A stretch of 64,000 nucleotides of DNA from Cellulomonas gilvus ATCC 13127 (GCF_000218545.1 NC_015671.1:1922001-1986000); one strand, 5' to 3'; shown: positions 45,725 to 56,822, counted from the stretch's first letter. A program made the numbers and translations. Notes: generated from the letters alone by a model not told the origin.

Positions 45725-48700
45725 GGGCCACCTCCAGGATGCGGTCCCACATGCCGGGCGCGGTCGGGTCGACCCCGTCCGCCTCGGCCTGGGCGAGCGC
45801 CCGGCGGACCCGGGCGAACTCGGTGGGCAGGAGTCGGGTGAAGCGCGGACGCCAGTCGCCCGCGAGCAGCTCGGCCGCGACGGGAGAGCCGGTCTCCTCG
45901 AGGTGGCGCCGCAGGAGCGACTCGACCAGCGTGGCGTCCTCGTCGTCCAGCGCGTCGAGCGACAGCTCGCCGGTGCGCACCGCGTCCGTGTTGACGAGCG
46001 CCGGGACCAGGTCGAGCACGTAGGACGTGCCACCGGACATGCCCGCACCGAAGTTGCGACCCGTCCGGCCCAGGACCACCACGGTGCCACCGGTCATGTA
46101 CTCGCAGCCGTGGTCCCCCACGCCCTCGACCACGAGCGTGGCACCGGAGTTGCGCACGCCGAACCGCTCGCCGACGAGCCCGCGCAGGAAGATCTCGCCC
46201 GACGTCGCGCCGTATCCGATCACGTTGCCCGCGATCACGTTGTGCTCGGAGGACAGCACCGCGTTGCGGTCCGGCCGGACCACGATGCGACCGCCCGACA
46301 GACCCTTGCCGACGTAGTCGTTCGCGTCGCCGAACAGGCGCAGCGTGATGCCGCGCGGCAGGAACGCCCCGAAGGACTGCCCCGCCGAACCGGTGAGCGA
46401 CACGTCGATCGTGCCGTCCGGCAGGCCGGCACCCGCATACCGCTTGGTCACCTCGTGGCCGAGCATGGTGCCGACCGTGCGGTTGACGTTGCGCACGGGC
46501 AGCTCGATGCGCACGGGCTGCGCGTTCTCGAGCGCGTCGGACGCGAGCGAGATCAGCCGGTTGTCGAGCGCGCGGTCCAGGCCGTGGTCCTGCAGCTTGG
46601 TCTGGTGCAGCGCCGACCCGGGCAGCGGCTGGGGCTGGGCCAGCACAGGCGTCAGGTCGAGGCCCTCGGCCTTCCAGTGGTCGATCGCGGCGCGCGTGTC
46701 GAGCAGCTCGACGTGCCCGACCGCCTCCAGCAGCGTGCGGAAGCCGAGCGCGGCCAGGTGCTCACGCACCTCGGTCGCGATGAACTCGAAGAACGCCTCG
46801 ACGAACTCGGGCTTGCCGGTGAACCGCGCGCGCAGCTCGGGGTTCTGCGTCGCGACGCCCACCGGGCACGTGTCCAGGTGGCAGACGCGCATCATGATGC
46901 AGCCGCTGACCACGAGCGGGGCGGTCGCGAAGCCGAACTCCTCCGCGCCCAGCAGCGCGCCGATGACGACGTCGCGCCCGGTCTTGAGCTGGCCGTCGAC
47001 CTGCACCACGACGCGGTCCCGCAGGTCGTTGAGGACGAGGGTCTGCTGCGTCTCGGCCAGGCCGATCTCCCACGGCGTGCCCGCGTGCTTGAGCGACGTC
47101 AGCGGGCTCGCACCCGTACCGCCGTCGTGGCCCGAGATCAGCACCACGTCCGAGTGCGCCTTGGCCACGCCCGCCGCGATCGTGCCGACGCCGAACTCCG
47201 AGACGAGCTTGGTGTGGATGCGCGCGCGGGGGTTGGCGTTCTTCGCGTCGTGGATCAGCTGCGCGAGGTCCTCGATCGAGTAGATGTCGTGGTGCGGCGG
47301 CGGCGAGATGAGTCCCACACCGGGCGTGGAGTGCCGCGTCTTGGCGACCCACGGGTACACCTTGTGGCCCGGCAGCTGACCGCCCTCGCCCGGCTTGGCG
47401 CCCTGCGCGAGCTTGATCTGGATGTCGTCGGCGTTCGTCAGGTACTCCGACGTCACGCCGAACCGGCCCGAGGCGATCTGCTTGATCGCGGACCGGCGCA
47501 CCGGGTCGTGCAGCCGCTCGGGGTCCTCGCCGCCCTCGCCCGTGTTGGACTTCGCGCCCAGGCGGTTCATCGCGACCGCGAGCGTCTCGTGCGCCTCGGC
47601 GGAGATCGAGCCGTAGGACATCGCACCCGTGCTGAACCGCTTGACGATCTCGCTCACGGGCTCGACCTCGTCGAGCGGCACGGGCTCGCGCACGCCGTCC
47701 TTGAACGTCAGCAGGCCGCGCAGCGTCATGAGCCGCGACGACTGCTCGTCGACGCGGTGCGTGTACTCGCGGAACACGTCCATCTGACGCGTGCGCGTCG
47801 AGTGCTGCAGCCGGAACACCGTCTCGGGGTCGAACAGGTGGTCCTCGCCGTCCCGGCGCCACTGGTACTCGCCACCCACCGCGAGCCGCTGGTGCGGCTG
47901 GCGGTTGCCGGACGCGGGGTACGCGTCGGCGTGCCGCGCCGCGACCTCGGCCGCGATCACGTCGAGCCCGATGCCGCCCAGGCGGCTCGTCGTCCCGGTG
48001 AAGTACCGGTCGACGAGCGGCTGCGACAGCCCGATGGCCTCGAACACCTGCGCGCCCCGGTAGGACGCGATCGTCGAGATGCCCATCTTCGACATGACCT
48101 TGAGGACGCCCTTGCCGAGCGCCTTGATGAGGTTCTTGACGGCCTTCTCCGGCCCGACCTCGCCCAGGTACCCGTGCCGTGCCAGGTCCTCGACCGTCTC
48201 CATGGCCAGGTACGGGTTGACCGCGGCGGCGCCGTACCCGATGAGCAGCGCGACGTGGTGCACCTCGCGCACGTCGCCGGCCTCGACGACGAGCGAGATC
48301 TGCGTGCGCGTGTGGCGGCGCAGCGTGTGGTGGTGCACCGCGCTCAGCAGCAGGAGCGACGGGATGGGGGCGAGCTCGGCGTCTCCGTTGCGGTCCGACA
48401 GGACCAGGAAGCTCACGCCGTCCGCGACCGCCTGGTCCACCTCGGCGAAGATCTCCTCGAGGCGCGCCTCGAGCGCCTGGCCGCCGCCGGAGGCCCGGTA
48501 CAGGCCACGGATCGTCGTGGTGCGGAAGCCGTGCCGCGGCTCCTTGGCGACGTGCACGATCTTGGCGAGCTGGTCGTTGTCCAGCACCGGGAACGGCAGC
48601 ACGAGCTTGCGCGCGTGCTCGGGACCGTCGACGAGCAGGTTCGGCTCGGGGCCGATGGCGCCGCCGATCGCGGTCACGAGCTCCTCGCGGATCGCGTCCA

Positions 48701-50276
48701 GCGGCGGGTTGGTCACCTGCGCGAACATCTGCGTGAAGTAGTCGAACAGCAGGCGCGGACGCTGCGAGAGGACCGCGACGGGCGTGTCCGAACCCATGGC
48801 GCCGAGCGGCTCGGCACCGTTGGCCGCCATGGGGGTCAGGAGGATCTTGAGCTCCTCCTCGGTGTAGCCGAACGCGCGCTGCCGGCGCCGCACGGACGCG
48901 GCCGAGTGCGCGACGTGGTCGCGCTCGGGCAGCTGCTCGAGGAAGACCGAGTTCTCCTGCACCCACTGCGCGTACGGCCGCTGGGCCGCGAGCTGGGCCT
49001 TGATCTCGTCGTCCTCGATGATCCGGCCCTGGCCCGTGTCCACCAGGAACATCCGGCCGGGCTCGAGGCGCCCCTTCGCGACGACGGTCGCGGGGTCCAG
49101 GTCGAGCACGCCCGCCTCGGACGCACACACGACCAGACCGTCCTCGGTCACCCAGTACCGGCCGGGGCGCAGGCCGTTGCGGTCCTGCACCGAGCCGATC
49201 AGCGTGCCGTCGGTGAACGTCATCGCCGCGGGGCCGTCCCACGGCTCCATGAGCGTCGAGTGGTACTCGTAGAAGGCCCGGCGCGCGGGATCCATCTGGG
49301 CGTGGTTCTCCCAGGCCTCCGGGATCATCATCATGATCGCGTGCGGGAGCGACCGGCCGCCCAGGTGCAGCAGCTCGAGCACCTCGTCGAAGCTGCCCGA
49401 GTCCGAACCACCGGGCGTGCACACCGGCAGGAGCGGCGCCAGGTCGCCGAGCGCGTCCGAGGCGAGCATGCCCTCACGCGCCGCGACCCAGTTGCGGTTG
49501 CCGCGCACCGTGTTGATCTCACCGTTGTGCGCGACCAGCCGGAACGGCTGCGCGAGCGGCCAGGACGGGAACGTGTTCGTCGAGAACCGCGAGTGGACCA
49601 GCGCGATCTCGGTCGCGTACCGCGGGTCGGACAGGTCGGCGAAGAACGGCTCGAGCTGGCCGGTGGTCAGCATGCCCTTGTACGCGATGGTGCGCGAGGA
49701 CAGCGACGCGAAGTAGATGCCGTGCTCGCGCTCGGCACGCTTGCGCAGCCGGAACGCGCGGCGGTCCAGGTCGATGCCGGACAGCTCGCGCGACGGGTCC
49801 GCCACCACGAGCTGGCGGAAGAACGGCATCGACGCGCGTGCCGTCGGGCCCACCAGGTCGGCCGTGACGACGACGTCGCGCCACGCGAGCACGTCGAGCT
49901 TCTCCTCCGCCGCGACGGCCTCGAGCGCCGCGACCACGGCCGCGCGCTCGGCCTCGTCGGCGGGCAGGAACGCCATGCCGATCGCGTAGAAACCGGCGGC
50001 CGGCAGGTCCGCGTCGACCACGTCGCGCAGGAACGCGTCGGGGATCTGGGTGAGGATGCCGGCGCCGTCGCCCGAGTCCTCCTCCGCACCCACCGCGCCG
50101 CGGTGGTCGAGGTTGAGCAGCGCCGTGAGGCCCGCGTCGACGATGTCGCGCCCGGGCGTCCCGCGCAGCGTCGCGACGAACGCGAAGCCACAGGCGTCGT
50201 GCTCGGCCGACGCGTCGTACAGGGGGTACGACGCGAGGTCGAGCGACGTGCTCGGCAGACCGCTGGGCGACGTCAT
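45717..50276 (-). CDS. gltB: glutamate synthase large subunit (alpha)
   Basis: 1,519 residues, full length. Makes two glutamates from glutamine and 2-oxoglutarate. N-terminal class II amidotransferase with Cys29 in [10 protein letters not shown], so a 28-residue propeptide must be removed. Central and FMN-binding domains ([47 protein letters not shown]), the 3Fe-4S cysteines in [20 protein letters not shown], and a C-terminal GXGXG domain ([22 protein letters not shown]). Upstream is a CRP/GlxR-like palindrome, 129 bases away. gltB-gltD operon. Confidence 0.98.
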   Translation of the reverse strand: MTSPSGLPSTSLDLASYPLYDASAEHDACGFAFVATLRGTPGRDIVDAGLTALLNLDHRGAVGAEEDSGDGAGILTQIPDAFLRDVVDADLPAAGFYAIGMAFLPADEAERAAVVAALEAVAAEEKLDVLAWRDVVVTADLVGPTARASMPFFRQLVVADPSRELSGIDLDRRAFRLRKRAEREHGIYFASLSSRTIAYKGMLTTGQLEPFFADLSDPRYATEIALVHSRFSTNTFPSWPLAQPFRLVAHNGEINTVRGNRNWVAAREGMLASDALGDLAPLLPVCTPGGSDSGSFDEVLELLHLGGRSLPHAIMMMIPEAWENHAQMDPARRAFYEYHSTLMEPWDGPAAMTFTDGTLIGSVQDRNGLRPGRYWVTEDGLVVCASEAGVLDLDPATVVAKGRLEPGRMFLVDTGQGRIIEDDEIKAQLAAQRPYAQWVQENSVFLEQLPERDHVAHSAASVRRRQRAFGYTEEELKILLTPMAANGAEPLGAMGSDTPVAVLSQRPRLLFDYFTQMFAQVTNPPLDAIREELVTAIGGAIGPEPNLLVDGPEHARKLVLPFPVLDNDQLAKIVHVAKEPRHGFRTTTIRGLYRASGGGQALEARLEEIFAEVDQAVADGVSFLVLSDRNGDAELAPIPSLLLLSAVHHHTLRRHTRTQISLVVEAGDVREVHHVALLIGYGAAAVNPYLAMETVEDLARHGYLGEVGPEKAVKNLIKALGKGVLKVMSKMGISTIASYRGAQVFEAIGLSQPLVDRYFTGTTSRLGGIGLDVIAAEVAARHADAYPASGNRQPHQRLAVGGEYQWRRDGEDHLFDPETVFRLQHSTRTRQMDVFREYTHRVDEQSSRLMTLRGLLTFKDGVREPVPLDEVEPVSEIVKRFSTGAMSYGSISAEAHETLAVAMNRLGAKSNTGEGGEDPERLHDPVRRSAIKQIASGRFGVTSEYLTNADDIQIKLAQGAKPGEGGQLPGHKVYPWVAKTRHSTPGVGLISPPPHHDIYSIEDLAQLIHDAKNANPRARIHTKLVSEFGVGTIAAGVAKAHSDVVLISGHDGGTGASPLTSLKHAGTPWEIGLAETQQTLVLNDLRDRVVVQVDGQLKTGRDVVIGALLGAEEFGFATAPLVVSGCIMMRVCHLDTCPVGVATQNPELRARFTGKPEFVEAFFEFIATEVREHLAALGFRTLLEAVGHVELLDTRAAIDHWKAEGLDLTPVLAQPQPLPGSALHQTKLQDHGLDRALDNRLISLASDALENAQPVRIELPVRNVNRTVGTMLGHEVTKRYAGAGLPDGTIDVSLTGSAGQSFGAFLPRGITLRLFGDANDYVGKGLSGGRIVVRPDRNAVLSSEHNVIAGNVIGYGATSGEIFLRGLVGERFGVRNSGATLVVEGVGDHGCEYMTGGTVVVLGRTGRNFGAGMSGGTSYVLDLVPALVNTDAVRTGELSLDALDDEDATLVESLLRRHLEETGSPVAAELLAGDWRPRFTRLLPTEFARVRRALAQAEADGVDPTAPGMWDRILEVARG

Positions 50277-50404
50277 CTCAAACCGTCCTCACAGTGCCCC
50301 GGGCGGGCCGGGGTATCGCACGAACTCGGGGGGATCGGGACGTCGTCGGCCCTGGGTGCTGGGCGACGATACAACCCGACCGATCGGGTGGCGGCATCGC
50401 CCTT

Positions 50405-50420
50405 CGTGACCTGGGTCACA
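50405..50420. promoter_or_regulatory. CRP/GlxR-like operator upstream of gltB
   Basis: CGTGACCTGGGTCACA: a GTGACC-TG-GGTCAC palindrome that matches TGTGA-N6-TCACA at 9 of 10 positions. It lies 129 bases upstream of gltB in the lgt-gltB gap, which fits a cAMP-receptor-type regulator. The regulator itself is not in the window. Confidence 0.55.
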
Positions 50421-50445
50421 GCCGAGGCCGACCGGCGCCGCCTGA

Positions 50446-51471
50446 TCAGCGGGTCAGTCGATCGTCCTCATCCGACGACCCGGCGCGTTCGTCGGCCGCC
50501 GTCTCGTCGTCCAGGACGTGGTCCGGGTCCCGGGCGTGGTCGCCGGGCCGGTCCGCGTCCTGCTGGTGCTTCTCGAGCCGACCGTCGCCGACCTGCTCGT
50601 CAGCCTGCTCGTCGTCCTGCTGGGAGGGGGGTGTCAGCAGGAGGGTGGTCTCGCGTCCGGGATGGCGGCGCCCGACCACGACGAACGCTACCAGCGCGCC
50701 GAGACCCACCAGGATCGACGTCCAGACGTTGATCCGCAGCCCCAGGAAGCCGTGCGCGGGGTCGATCCGGAGCATCTCGATCCACAGCCGGCCGGTGGTG
50801 TAGACCACCACGTAGAGCCAGAACACGCGGCCGCGGCCCAGCCGGAACCGGCGGTCCGCCCACACCAGCAACGCCGCGCCCGCGAGGTTCCACACCATCT
50901 CGTACAGGAACGTCGGGTGGAACAGCGTCCCGGCGGGGTGGCCGGCCGCGATCGCGACCGCGTCGTCCACCTGCAGACCCCAGGGCAGCGTGGTCGGTCC
51001 GCCGAACAGCTCCTGGTTGAACCAGTTGCCGAGGCGACCGATCGCCTGCGCGACGAGCAGGCCGGGAGCCAGCGCGTCGGCGAACGAGTCGAGCCGGACG
51101 CCCTGCTTGCGGCAGCCGATCCACGCACCGACCGCGCCGAGCGCGACGGCACCCCAGATGCCGAGGCCGCCCTCCCAGATGGCGAACGCACGCAGCGGCT
51201 CGCCGCCCTCGCCGAAGTACGCGTCGGGGGACGTGATGACGTGGTAGATCCGGCCGCCGACGATGCCGAACGGCACGGCCCAGAACGTGATCTCGAGGAC
51301 CTGGTCGGGGTCTCCCCCGCGCTCCTTCCAGCGCCGCTGCGTCATCACGAGCGCGACGACGATGCCGACGAGGATCGCGAGCGCGTACGCGCGCACCGGC
51401 AGCGGGCCGAGGTGCCACACGCCCTGCGACGGGCTCGGGATGGCCGCGGGCAGCAGTGCCGCGGCGCTCAT
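50446..51471 (-). CDS. lgt: prolipoprotein diacylglyceryl transferase
   Basis: Membrane enzyme that lipidates the conserved Cys of lipoproteins. 341 residues from the ATG at 51471. Seven membrane helices; conserved IWEGGLGIWGAVALGAVG, QAIGRLGNWFNQELFGGPT (Arg, Asn and Glu of the lgt signature), LYEMVWNL and the late RINVWTSILVG. The last 55 residues are an acidic, disordered extension (EQADEQVGDGRLEKHQQD...). The start overlaps the trpA stop (ATGA), the standard actinobacterial trpA-lgt junction. Confidence 0.96.
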   Translation of the reverse strand: MSAAALLPAAIPSPSQGVWHLGPLPVRAYALAILVGIVVALVMTQRRWKERGGDPDQVLEITFWAVPFGIVGGRIYHVITSPDAYFGEGGEPLRAFAIWEGGLGIWGAVALGAVGAWIGCRKQGVRLDSFADALAPGLLVAQAIGRLGNWFNQELFGGPTTLPWGLQVDDAVAIAAGHPAGTLFHPTFLYEMVWNLAGAALLVWADRRFRLGRGRVFWLYVVVYTTGRLWIEMLRIDPAHGFLGLRINVWTSILVGLGALVAFVVVGRRHPGRETTLLLTPPSQQDDEQADEQVGDGRLEKHQQDADRPGDHARDPDHVLDDETAADERAGSSDEDDRLTR

Positions 51472-52319
51472 GCGGCACCGCCGCGCGACGCGGACCGCAC
51501 GCCCTGCGCGAGCGCGGCGGTCACGTCCGCGAGCCGGTCCAGCCCGGCGTTCTCGTCGGGGGCCTCGACGAGCGCGCGCACGAGCGCCGACCCGACGATG
51601 ACCCCGTCCGCGTAGGACGCGACCTGCGCCGCCTGCTCGGGCCGCGAGACGCCCACGCCGACGCAGACGCGGGGCGCCCCGGCCGCGCGCGCATCGGCGA
51701 CGAGCTGCTCGGCACGCGCACCCACCGTGGTCCGCTCGCCCGTCACGCCCATCGTGGAGGCCGCGTACACGAAGCCGCGCGAGGCCGCCACGGTGCTCGC
51801 GAGGCGCTCGGGCGTCGAGCTCGGGGCCACCAGGAACACCCGGTCCAGCCCGTGCGCGTCGGACGCCGCGATCCACTCCGCGGCCTCGTCGGGGATGAGG
51901 TCCGGCGTGATCATGCCCGCACCGCCCGCGGCCGCGAGGTCACGCGCGTACGCCTCGACCCCGTAGCGCAGCACCAGGTTCCAGTAGGTCATGACCACCA
52001 CGGGCGCACCGCGGCCCGCCACCTGCTCGACCGCATGCAGCGTGTCGCGCACGCGCGTGCCCTGCTGCAGCGCGACGTCGACGGCCCGCTGGATGACCGG
52101 CCCGTCCATCACGGGGTCGGTGTACGGCATGCCGAGCTCGACCACGTCCGCACCCGCGTCGATCATGGTGCGCACGGCCTGCACCGAGCCGGGCACCGTG
52201 GGGTAGCCGACGGGCAGGTAGCCGATCAGCGCCGCACGGCCCTGGGCAGCGAGCCCGTCGAGCAGCGGACCCGTGGTCCCGGTCGCGAGGCCGTCCGTGG
52301 CCACGTCCGTCCCGCTCAC
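51468..52319 (-). CDS. trpA: tryptophan synthase alpha subunit
   Basis: 283 residues; cleaves indole-glycerol phosphate to indole. Active residues in [19 protein letters not shown] (the catalytic Glu and Asp), and the later [26 protein letters not shown] and [16 protein letters not shown] start overlaps the trpB stop (GTGA). Coupled on both sides to trpB and lgt. Confidence 0.97.
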   Translation of the reverse strand: MSGTDVATDGLATGTTGPLLDGLAAQGRAALIGYLPVGYPTVPGSVQAVRTMIDAGADVVELGMPYTDPVMDGPVIQRAVDVALQQGTRVRDTLHAVEQVAGRGAPVVVMTYWNLVLRYGVEAYARDLAAAGGAGMITPDLIPDEAAEWIAASDAHGLDRVFLVAPSSTPERLASTVAASRGFVYAASTMGVTGERTTVGARAEQLVADARAAGAPRVCVGVGVSRPEQAAQVASYADGVIVGSALVRALVEAPDENAGLDRLADVTAALAQGVRSASRGGAA

Positions 52320-53593
52320 TGGTCACCCTCCGCATGCTCGTCGTCCAGCAGCCCGAACCAGCGCGCGGCCGTCGCGACGTCCTTGTCGCCGCGACCGGAC
52401 AGGTTGACCAGGATGACCGGCTCGTCCGACCACTGCGTGGCCTGCGGGCCGATCTGGATCGCACCCGCGAGGGCGTGCGCCGACTCGATCGCCGGGATGA
52501 TGCCCTCCGTCCGGCACAGCAGGCGGAAGGCCGTCATCGCCTCGTCGTCCGAGACCGGCTGGTACGTGGCGCGGCCGATGTCGTGCAGCCACGCGTGCTC
52601 GGGGCCGACGCTCGGGTAGTCCAGGCCCGCCGAGACCGAGTGGCTCGGGACCGTCTGCCCGTCCTCGTCCTGCAGCAGGTAGGAGCGGGCGCCGTGCAGG
52701 ACCCCGGGGAACCCGCCCGAGAAGCGCGCGGCGTGGTCCCCCGCGGACAGCCCGCGCCCGCCGGCCTCGAAGCCGAACAGCCGGACGTCCGCGTCGTCCA
52801 GGAACGCGTTGAAGATGCCCATCGCGTTCGAGCCGCCTCCGACGCACGCGGCGACCGCGTCCGGCAGCCGCCCGATCTCGCCGAGCAGCTGCGCGCGTGC
52901 CTCCTCACCGATGACCTTGTGGAAGTCGCGCACCATCTCCGGGAACGGGTGCGGACCCGTGACGGTTCCCAGCAGGTAGTGCGTCGTCTCGACGTTGGCG
53001 ACCCAGTCGCGCAGCGCCTCGTTGATCGCGTCCTTGAGCGTGCGCGTCCCGATGGTCACCGGGATCACCTCGGCGCCGAGCAGCCGCATGCGCGCGACGT
53101 TGAGCGCCTGGCGCTGCGTGTCCTCCTCGCCCATGTACACGGTGCACTCGAGGCCGAGCAGCGCGGCCGCGGTCGCGGTCGCGACGCCGTGCTGACCCGC
53201 TCCCGTCTCCGCGATCACGCGCGTCTTGCCCAGTCGCTTGACCAGCAGCGCCTGGCCCAGCACGTTGTTGATCTTGTGCGAGCCGGTGTGGTTCAGGTCC
53301 TCGCGCTTGAGGAACACGCGCACGCCCGCACCGACGTGCGCCGCGAAGCGCGGCACCTCCGTCAGCGGGCTCGGCCGACCGGTGTACGTGCGGTGCAGGC
53401 GCGCGAGCTCGGCACCGAACGCCGGGTCCGTCAACGCCTTGTGGTACGCGGTGTCGATCTCGTCCAGCGCCGCGATGAGCGCCTCCGGGACGAAGCGTCC
53501 GCCGAACTCGCCCCAGTACGGCCCGACGTGCGTGGCGAGCAGGCCCGCGCGCACCTCCTGCCCGGGCACCTCCGGCCGGCCTGACCCGCTCAC
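52316..53593 (-). CDS. trpB: tryptophan synthase beta subunit
   Basis: 425 residues; condenses indole and serine with PLP. PLP lysine in [46 protein letters not shown] phosphate loop; C-terminal [21 protein letters not shown] start overlapping the trpC stop. The N-terminus [16 protein letters not shown] is typical of TrpB1. Confidence 0.98.
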   Translation of the reverse strand: MSGSGRPEVPGQEVRAGLLATHVGPYWGEFGGRFVPEALIAALDEIDTAYHKALTDPAFGAELARLHRTYTGRPSPLTEVPRFAAHVGAGVRVFLKREDLNHTGSHKINNVLGQALLVKRLGKTRVIAETGAGQHGVATATAAALLGLECTVYMGEEDTQRQALNVARMRLLGAEVIPVTIGTRTLKDAINEALRDWVANVETTHYLLGTVTGPHPFPEMVRDFHKVIGEEARAQLLGEIGRLPDAVAACVGGGSNAMGIFNAFLDDADVRLFGFEAGGRGLSAGDHAARFSGGFPGVLHGARSYLLQDEDGQTVPSHSVSAGLDYPSVGPEHAWLHDIGRATYQPVSDDEAMTAFRLLCRTEGIIPAIESAHALAGAIQIGPQATQWSDEPVILVNLSGRGDKDVATAARWFGLLDDEHAEGDQ

Positions 53594-54402
53594 TGGCGCA
53601 CCGCGCGCAGCGAGGGGTGGGCACCCGCGGCGACGAGGTCCGCGACCGACCGACGCGGCGCGTCGTCCGTCACGAGCGCCTCGCCCACCAGCACGGCGTC
53701 CGCGCCCGCGCGTGCGTACTCCATGACGTCGTGCGGTCCGCGCACGCCGGACTCGGCGATCTTGACCACGTCGGACGGGATCGAGGGCGCGACCCGGTTG
53801 AACGTGGTCCGGTCGACCTCGAGCGAGCGCAGGTCACGTGCGTTCACGCCGATCACCCGGGCGCCCGCGTCGACAGCGCGCGCGACCTCGTCGGCGTCGT
53901 GGACCTCCACGAGCGCGGTCATCCCGAGCGAGTGGACCCGCTCGACGAGCGACTCGAGCACCGTCTGCTCGAGCGCCGCGACGATCAGCAGGCACAGGTC
54001 CGCGCCGTGCGCGCGTGCCTCCCACACCTGGTACGGCGTCACGACGAAGTCCTTGCGCAGCACGGGGATGTCCACGCGCGCCCGCACCGCGTCGAGGTCG
54101 GCGAGCGAGCCGTTGAACCGGCGCTGCTCGGTGAGCACCGAGATCGCGGTCGCGCCGCCCTTCTCGTACTCGGCGGCCAGCGCGGCCGGGTCGGAGATCG
54201 CGGCCAGCGCACCCTTGCTGGGGCTGGACCGCTTCACCTCGGCAATCACGGTCACCGCGTCCTCGACGCGCAGACGCCCGACGCAGTCGATGGCCGACGG
54301 CCGGCGCGCGGCGAGCTCCTTGACCTGGTCCAGGGGCGTCGCCGCCTCGCGTGCCGCCAGGTCCTCGCGGACCCCGGCGACGATGTCGTCGAGCACGCTC
54401 AT
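53590..54402 (-). CDS. trpC: indole-3-glycerol phosphate synthase
   Basis: 270 residues from the ATG at 54402 with GAGGTGAGG upstream. TIM barrel with [16 protein letters not shown] (catalytic Lys), [49 protein letters not shown] and [12 protein letters not shown]. Monofunctional: no TrpF domain is fused. It is first of the trpC-trpB-trpA-lgt coupled set. Confidence 0.97.
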   Translation of the reverse strand: MSVLDDIVAGVREDLAAREAATPLDQVKELAARRPSAIDCVGRLRVEDAVTVIAEVKRSSPSKGALAAISDPAALAAEYEKGGATAISVLTEQRRFNGSLADLDAVRARVDIPVLRKDFVVTPYQVWEARAHGADLCLLIVAALEQTVLESLVERVHSLGMTALVEVHDADEVARAVDAGARVIGVNARDLRSLEVDRTTFNRVAPSIPSDVVKIAESGVRGPHDVMEYARAGADAVLVGEALVTDDAPRRSVADLVAAGAHPSLRAVRQ

Positions 54403-54468
54403 CGCTGCCTCACCTCTCGGTTCCCTGTGGCTCCCCCAGTGGGAACTGCTCCCCCGGGCACCCGTCCG

Positions 54469-54500
54469 CGATGACGCAGGCGGGCGCTCCCTCGTCATCG
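54469..54500 (-). other. small inverted repeat upstream of trpC
   Basis: CGATGACG (54469-54476) and CGTCATCG (54493-54500) with a 16-base loop in the trpC leader region. No leader peptide rich in Trp or terminator alternative was seen, so a classical trp attenuator is not supported. Its role is open. Confidence 0.35.
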
Positions 54501-54551
54501 TACGGGCGCGCACAGGTGACCCCGACCACAGCCCGGACCGTGGGATGGGCG

Positions 54552-55019
54552 TCAGGGTGCGAGCCACGGCGCGAGCGCCGGGACGTTGCGCGCGACCCAG
54601 TAGGCGAGCACCAGGGCGAGGATCGTCCAGATGGTCCACGCGGGCAGCACGCGGCGCCGCGCTGCGCCCGTGGCGGCTCTCCGGAGCCAGGCCACCCACG
54701 CCGCCAGCAGCGCCGGCAGCACCAGCACCAGGAACGGGTTCATCGACCACGCACCCGCGAGGTCGAGGTGCACGAGGTCATGCACCGCGCGCAGCGACCC
54801 GCACCCCGGGCAGTACAGGCCGGTGAGCCACAGGAACGGGCAGGTCGGGTAGTGGCCCGGCTGGTGCGGGTTCACAGCACCCAGCAGGGCCGCACCGGTC
54901 ACCGCCACGAGCGCGACGCCCACCGGCGCCGCGACGCGCGCCGCGCCGGACCGGACCCGCGCGGCCGGGCTCGGGCACGCCGACGGCGCCCCCGAGCCCG
55001 GCTGCACGGTCGCGGTCAC
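54552..55019 (-). CDS. DUF2752 membrane protein (paired with a CD225-type protein)
   Basis: 155 residues from the GTG at 55019 (GTGA overlap with the CD225 gene stop). Three membrane helices and the family motif: [20 protein letters not shown] then [13 protein letters not shown]. The C-terminal helix ends in [14 protein letters not shown]2752 proteins have no known biochemical function, and are often encoded near trp genes and near CD225 or DUF4190 proteins in actinobacteria. A second copy lies at 55645-56097. Confidence 0.85.
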   Translation of the reverse strand: MTATVQPGSGAPSACPSPAARVRSGAARVAAPVGVALVAVTGAALLGAVNPHQPGHYPTCPFLWLTGLYCPGCGSLRAVHDLVHLDLAGAWSMNPFLVLVLPALLAAWVAWLRRAATGAARRRVLPAWTIWTILALVLAYWVARNVPALAPWLAP

Positions 55020-55537
55020 ATCGAGCTGGAGTCGCTCGCGATGACGCCGGCGATCATGAGAGCGGCGTAGCCGAGGCCGAGGACGAGGGTGACCGCCGCG
55101 CTCCAGATCGCGAACGTCTTGGCCTTGCGCGCCGACTCCTGCGCACCCTGCACGTCGCCCGCGGCCCACTTGCCGTTCACCTGCGCGGCGAACACGATCG
55201 ACGCGACGCCGAGCGGCAGGCAGCACAGGACGGTCGACAGGATCGCCCACACCAGGTAGTTCTGCGGCGGCGGCGAACCGTAGCCGTAGCCGGGTCCGGG
55301 CGGCGGGGCCGTCGGGTAGCCGGGCGCGGCCGGGTAGCCGGGGACGCCGCCCGGCGTCGCGGGGTCGGCTCCGTACGGTGCCGAGCCGTAGGCCGGGGCC
55401 GACGGGTAGGTGGGATCGGGTGTGCTGCCGTACGGGGCGGGGTCCGACGGGGGCGTCGCGCCGTACGGCTGCGCCGGCTCGGCGGGTCCCGACTTGTCGA
55501 GGGAGAACGGCTCTTGCGGGTCGTTCGGCTGGGACAC
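55016..55537 (-). CDS. CD225/dispanin-family membrane protein
   Basis: 173 residues, GTG start. N-terminal 90 residues are Pro/Tyr/Gly-rich and disordered (QPYGATPPSDPAPYGSTP style); the C-terminal 80 carry two membrane helices with the dispanin pattern QNYLVWAILSTVLCCLPLG, then ASIVFAAQVNGKWAAGD and AQESARKAKTFAIWSAAV. In eukaryotes CD225 proteins restrict membrane fusion; the bacterial role is unknown. Overlaps the DUF2752 gene downstream. Confidence 0.85.
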   Translation of the reverse strand: MSQPNDPQEPFSLDKSGPAEPAQPYGATPPSDPAPYGSTPDPTYPSAPAYGSAPYGADPATPGGVPGYPAAPGYPTAPPPGPGYGYGSPPPQNYLVWAILSTVLCCLPLGVASIVFAAQVNGKWAAGDVQGAQESARKAKTFAIWSAAVTLVLGLGYAALMIAGVIASDSSSM

Positions 55538-55644
55538 GGCGTGGCCTCCACTGTCTCGGTCCGCCCATGTCGGCGGTTCTCTGTGCGGCAGAGGCTAGCC
55601 GGTCAGGAGCGCCCACGCGCCCGTTGACCACCTCGACTCGCTGG

Positions 55645-56097
55645 TCAGGGCCCCAGCGCAGGCGCGAGAGCCGGGATGTTGCGCAGCACGCCGAACAGGA
55701 CGACGGCGGTCAGCAGCGTCCAGGCGACCCACGCGGGCGGTGCCGAGGTCGACCGACCGCGCGCGGTGCGGGCCGCCCACCACCCCCAGCCGGCCACCAG
55801 GAGCGGGACGAGCACCACCCACAGCGGGTTCAGCGCCCATGCGCCTGCGAGGTCACCGTGCGCCAGGTCGTGCGTCGCGCGCAGCGCACCGCACGCCGGG
55901 CAGAGCAGGCCCGTCAGGCTGAGCAGTGGGCACACGCCGTAGCTGCCCTCGACGTGCGGGTCCCGGACCGCCAGGACGAGCGTGCTCACGGCGACACCGG
56001 CACCGAGCAGCCACGGGGCGCGCGACCCGTGCAGCCCTGGTCGCCCAAGCGCATCGTCGTGACCCGGCACCGGGTCGACGGACTGCTCGGCACTCAT
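55645..56097 (-). CDS. second DUF2752 membrane protein
   Basis: 150 residues from the ATG at 56097, overlapping the DUF4190-like gene stop (ATGA). LLCPACGALRATHDLAHGDL then AWALNPLWVVLVP; ends LRNIPALAPALG. A paralogue of 54552-55019 with the same design of small partner plus DUF2752. Function unknown. Confidence 0.85.
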   Translation of the reverse strand: MSAEQSVDPVPGHDDALGRPGLHGSRAPWLLGAGVAVSTLVLAVRDPHVEGSYGVCPLLSLTGLLCPACGALRATHDLAHGDLAGAWALNPLWVVLVPLLVAGWGWWAARTARGRSTSAPPAWVAWTLLTAVVLFGVLRNIPALAPALGP

Positions 56098-56822
56098 CCG
56101 TCGCCGCCGCTCAGGAAGCCCCCCGAGACCATCCACAGCAGCGTGAGGCCCGCGCCGACCAGACCCAGCGCCGCGCCGGCACGGGCCACGCCCACGTCCG
56201 ACCGCGCCGTCCGCTGCGCCGCCCGGCCCAGGACGTACGCCGTGATGCCCAGCCCGATGCCGACCGGCCCGCACCAGCACACCAGCAGCGACAGCAGGCC
56301 CAGGACCAGCGCCCACGTGGCGGACTGGCCCTGCGTGGTGGGGGCGGGCGGCGTGGACGGACGCCCGGCCGGGGATGGCGGGCCGTACGCCGCAGGCGGA
56401 CCGTAGGCCTGCGGTGGGCCGTAGGCCTGCGGTGGGCCGTAGGCGGGCGGTGGGCCGTAGGCCTGGGGCCCGGACGCCGGGGGCGGCGTCCCGTAGGCGG
56501 GGATGCCAGCCGTCGCGCCCGGGGACGCACCGTCCTCGGGACCGGACGTGGCGGGCTCGCTGGGAGCGTCAGGCGCCGTGGTGCCGGGGCGCGGCCGCGC
56601 GACGCGGTCCGAGGGTTGCCGAGAGTCGCCTGTCGGGAGTGGCGGGACGGGCGCCGGCGGTGGCGTCCCGTACAGCGGCATGTCGCCGCCGGTGGCGGGT
56701 GCGCGCGGGACGTCCGGCTCACGCGACGACGGTGCTCGCGGCGCGGCGAACGGCTGCGACGGCGCAAGCGGCGCGGACGGCTCGAGCGGCGCGTCCGGGG
56801 CCGGTGGTTCGGGCGTGCTCAT
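56094..56822 (-). CDS. DUF4190-like membrane protein with YGPP-repeat tail
   Basis: 242 residues. Residues 1-165 are Pro-rich and disordered, with tandem YGPP(P/Q)A units; the last 75 have two helices (TWALVLGLLSLLVCWCGPVG and AGAALGLVGAGLTLLWMVSG) with AYVLGRAAQRTARS between them, like DUF4190 and similar two-helix proteins. It overlaps the DUF2752 gene downstream. The design matches the CD225 neighbour: long Pro-rich N-terminus plus two helices. Confidence 0.75.
   Translation of the reverse strand: MSTPEPPAPDAPLEPSAPLAPSQPFAAPRAPSSREPDVPRAPATGGDMPLYGTPPPAPVPPLPTGDSRQPSDRVARPRPGTTAPDAPSEPATSGPEDGASPGATAGIPAYGTPPPASGPQAYGPPPAYGPPQAYGPPQAYGPPAAYGPPSPAGRPSTPPAPTTQGQSATWALVLGLLSLLVCWCGPVGIGLGITAYVLGRAAQRTARSDVGVARAGAALGLVGAGLTLLWMVSGGFLSGGDG
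56383..56472. repeat. five 18-base tandem repeats encoding AYGPPx units
   Basis: Units CCGTAGGCCTGCGGTGGG-like at 56383, 56401, 56419, 56437 and 56455; two are identical. They code, on the minus strand, for the PPxAYG repeat of the DUF4190-like protein. The identical units suggest recent slippage; copy number may vary between strains. Confidence 0.75.

Noticed and set aside
45525..50732. 1,735-codon open frame antisense to gltB
   Set aside because: Composition is Arg/Val/His-rich repeats typical of a frame opposite a GC-rich gene; gltB itself is unambiguous.
54403..54551. Trp attenuator upstream of trpC
   Set aside because: No Trp-rich leader peptide and no alternative terminator; only an 8-bp inverted repeat with a long loop.
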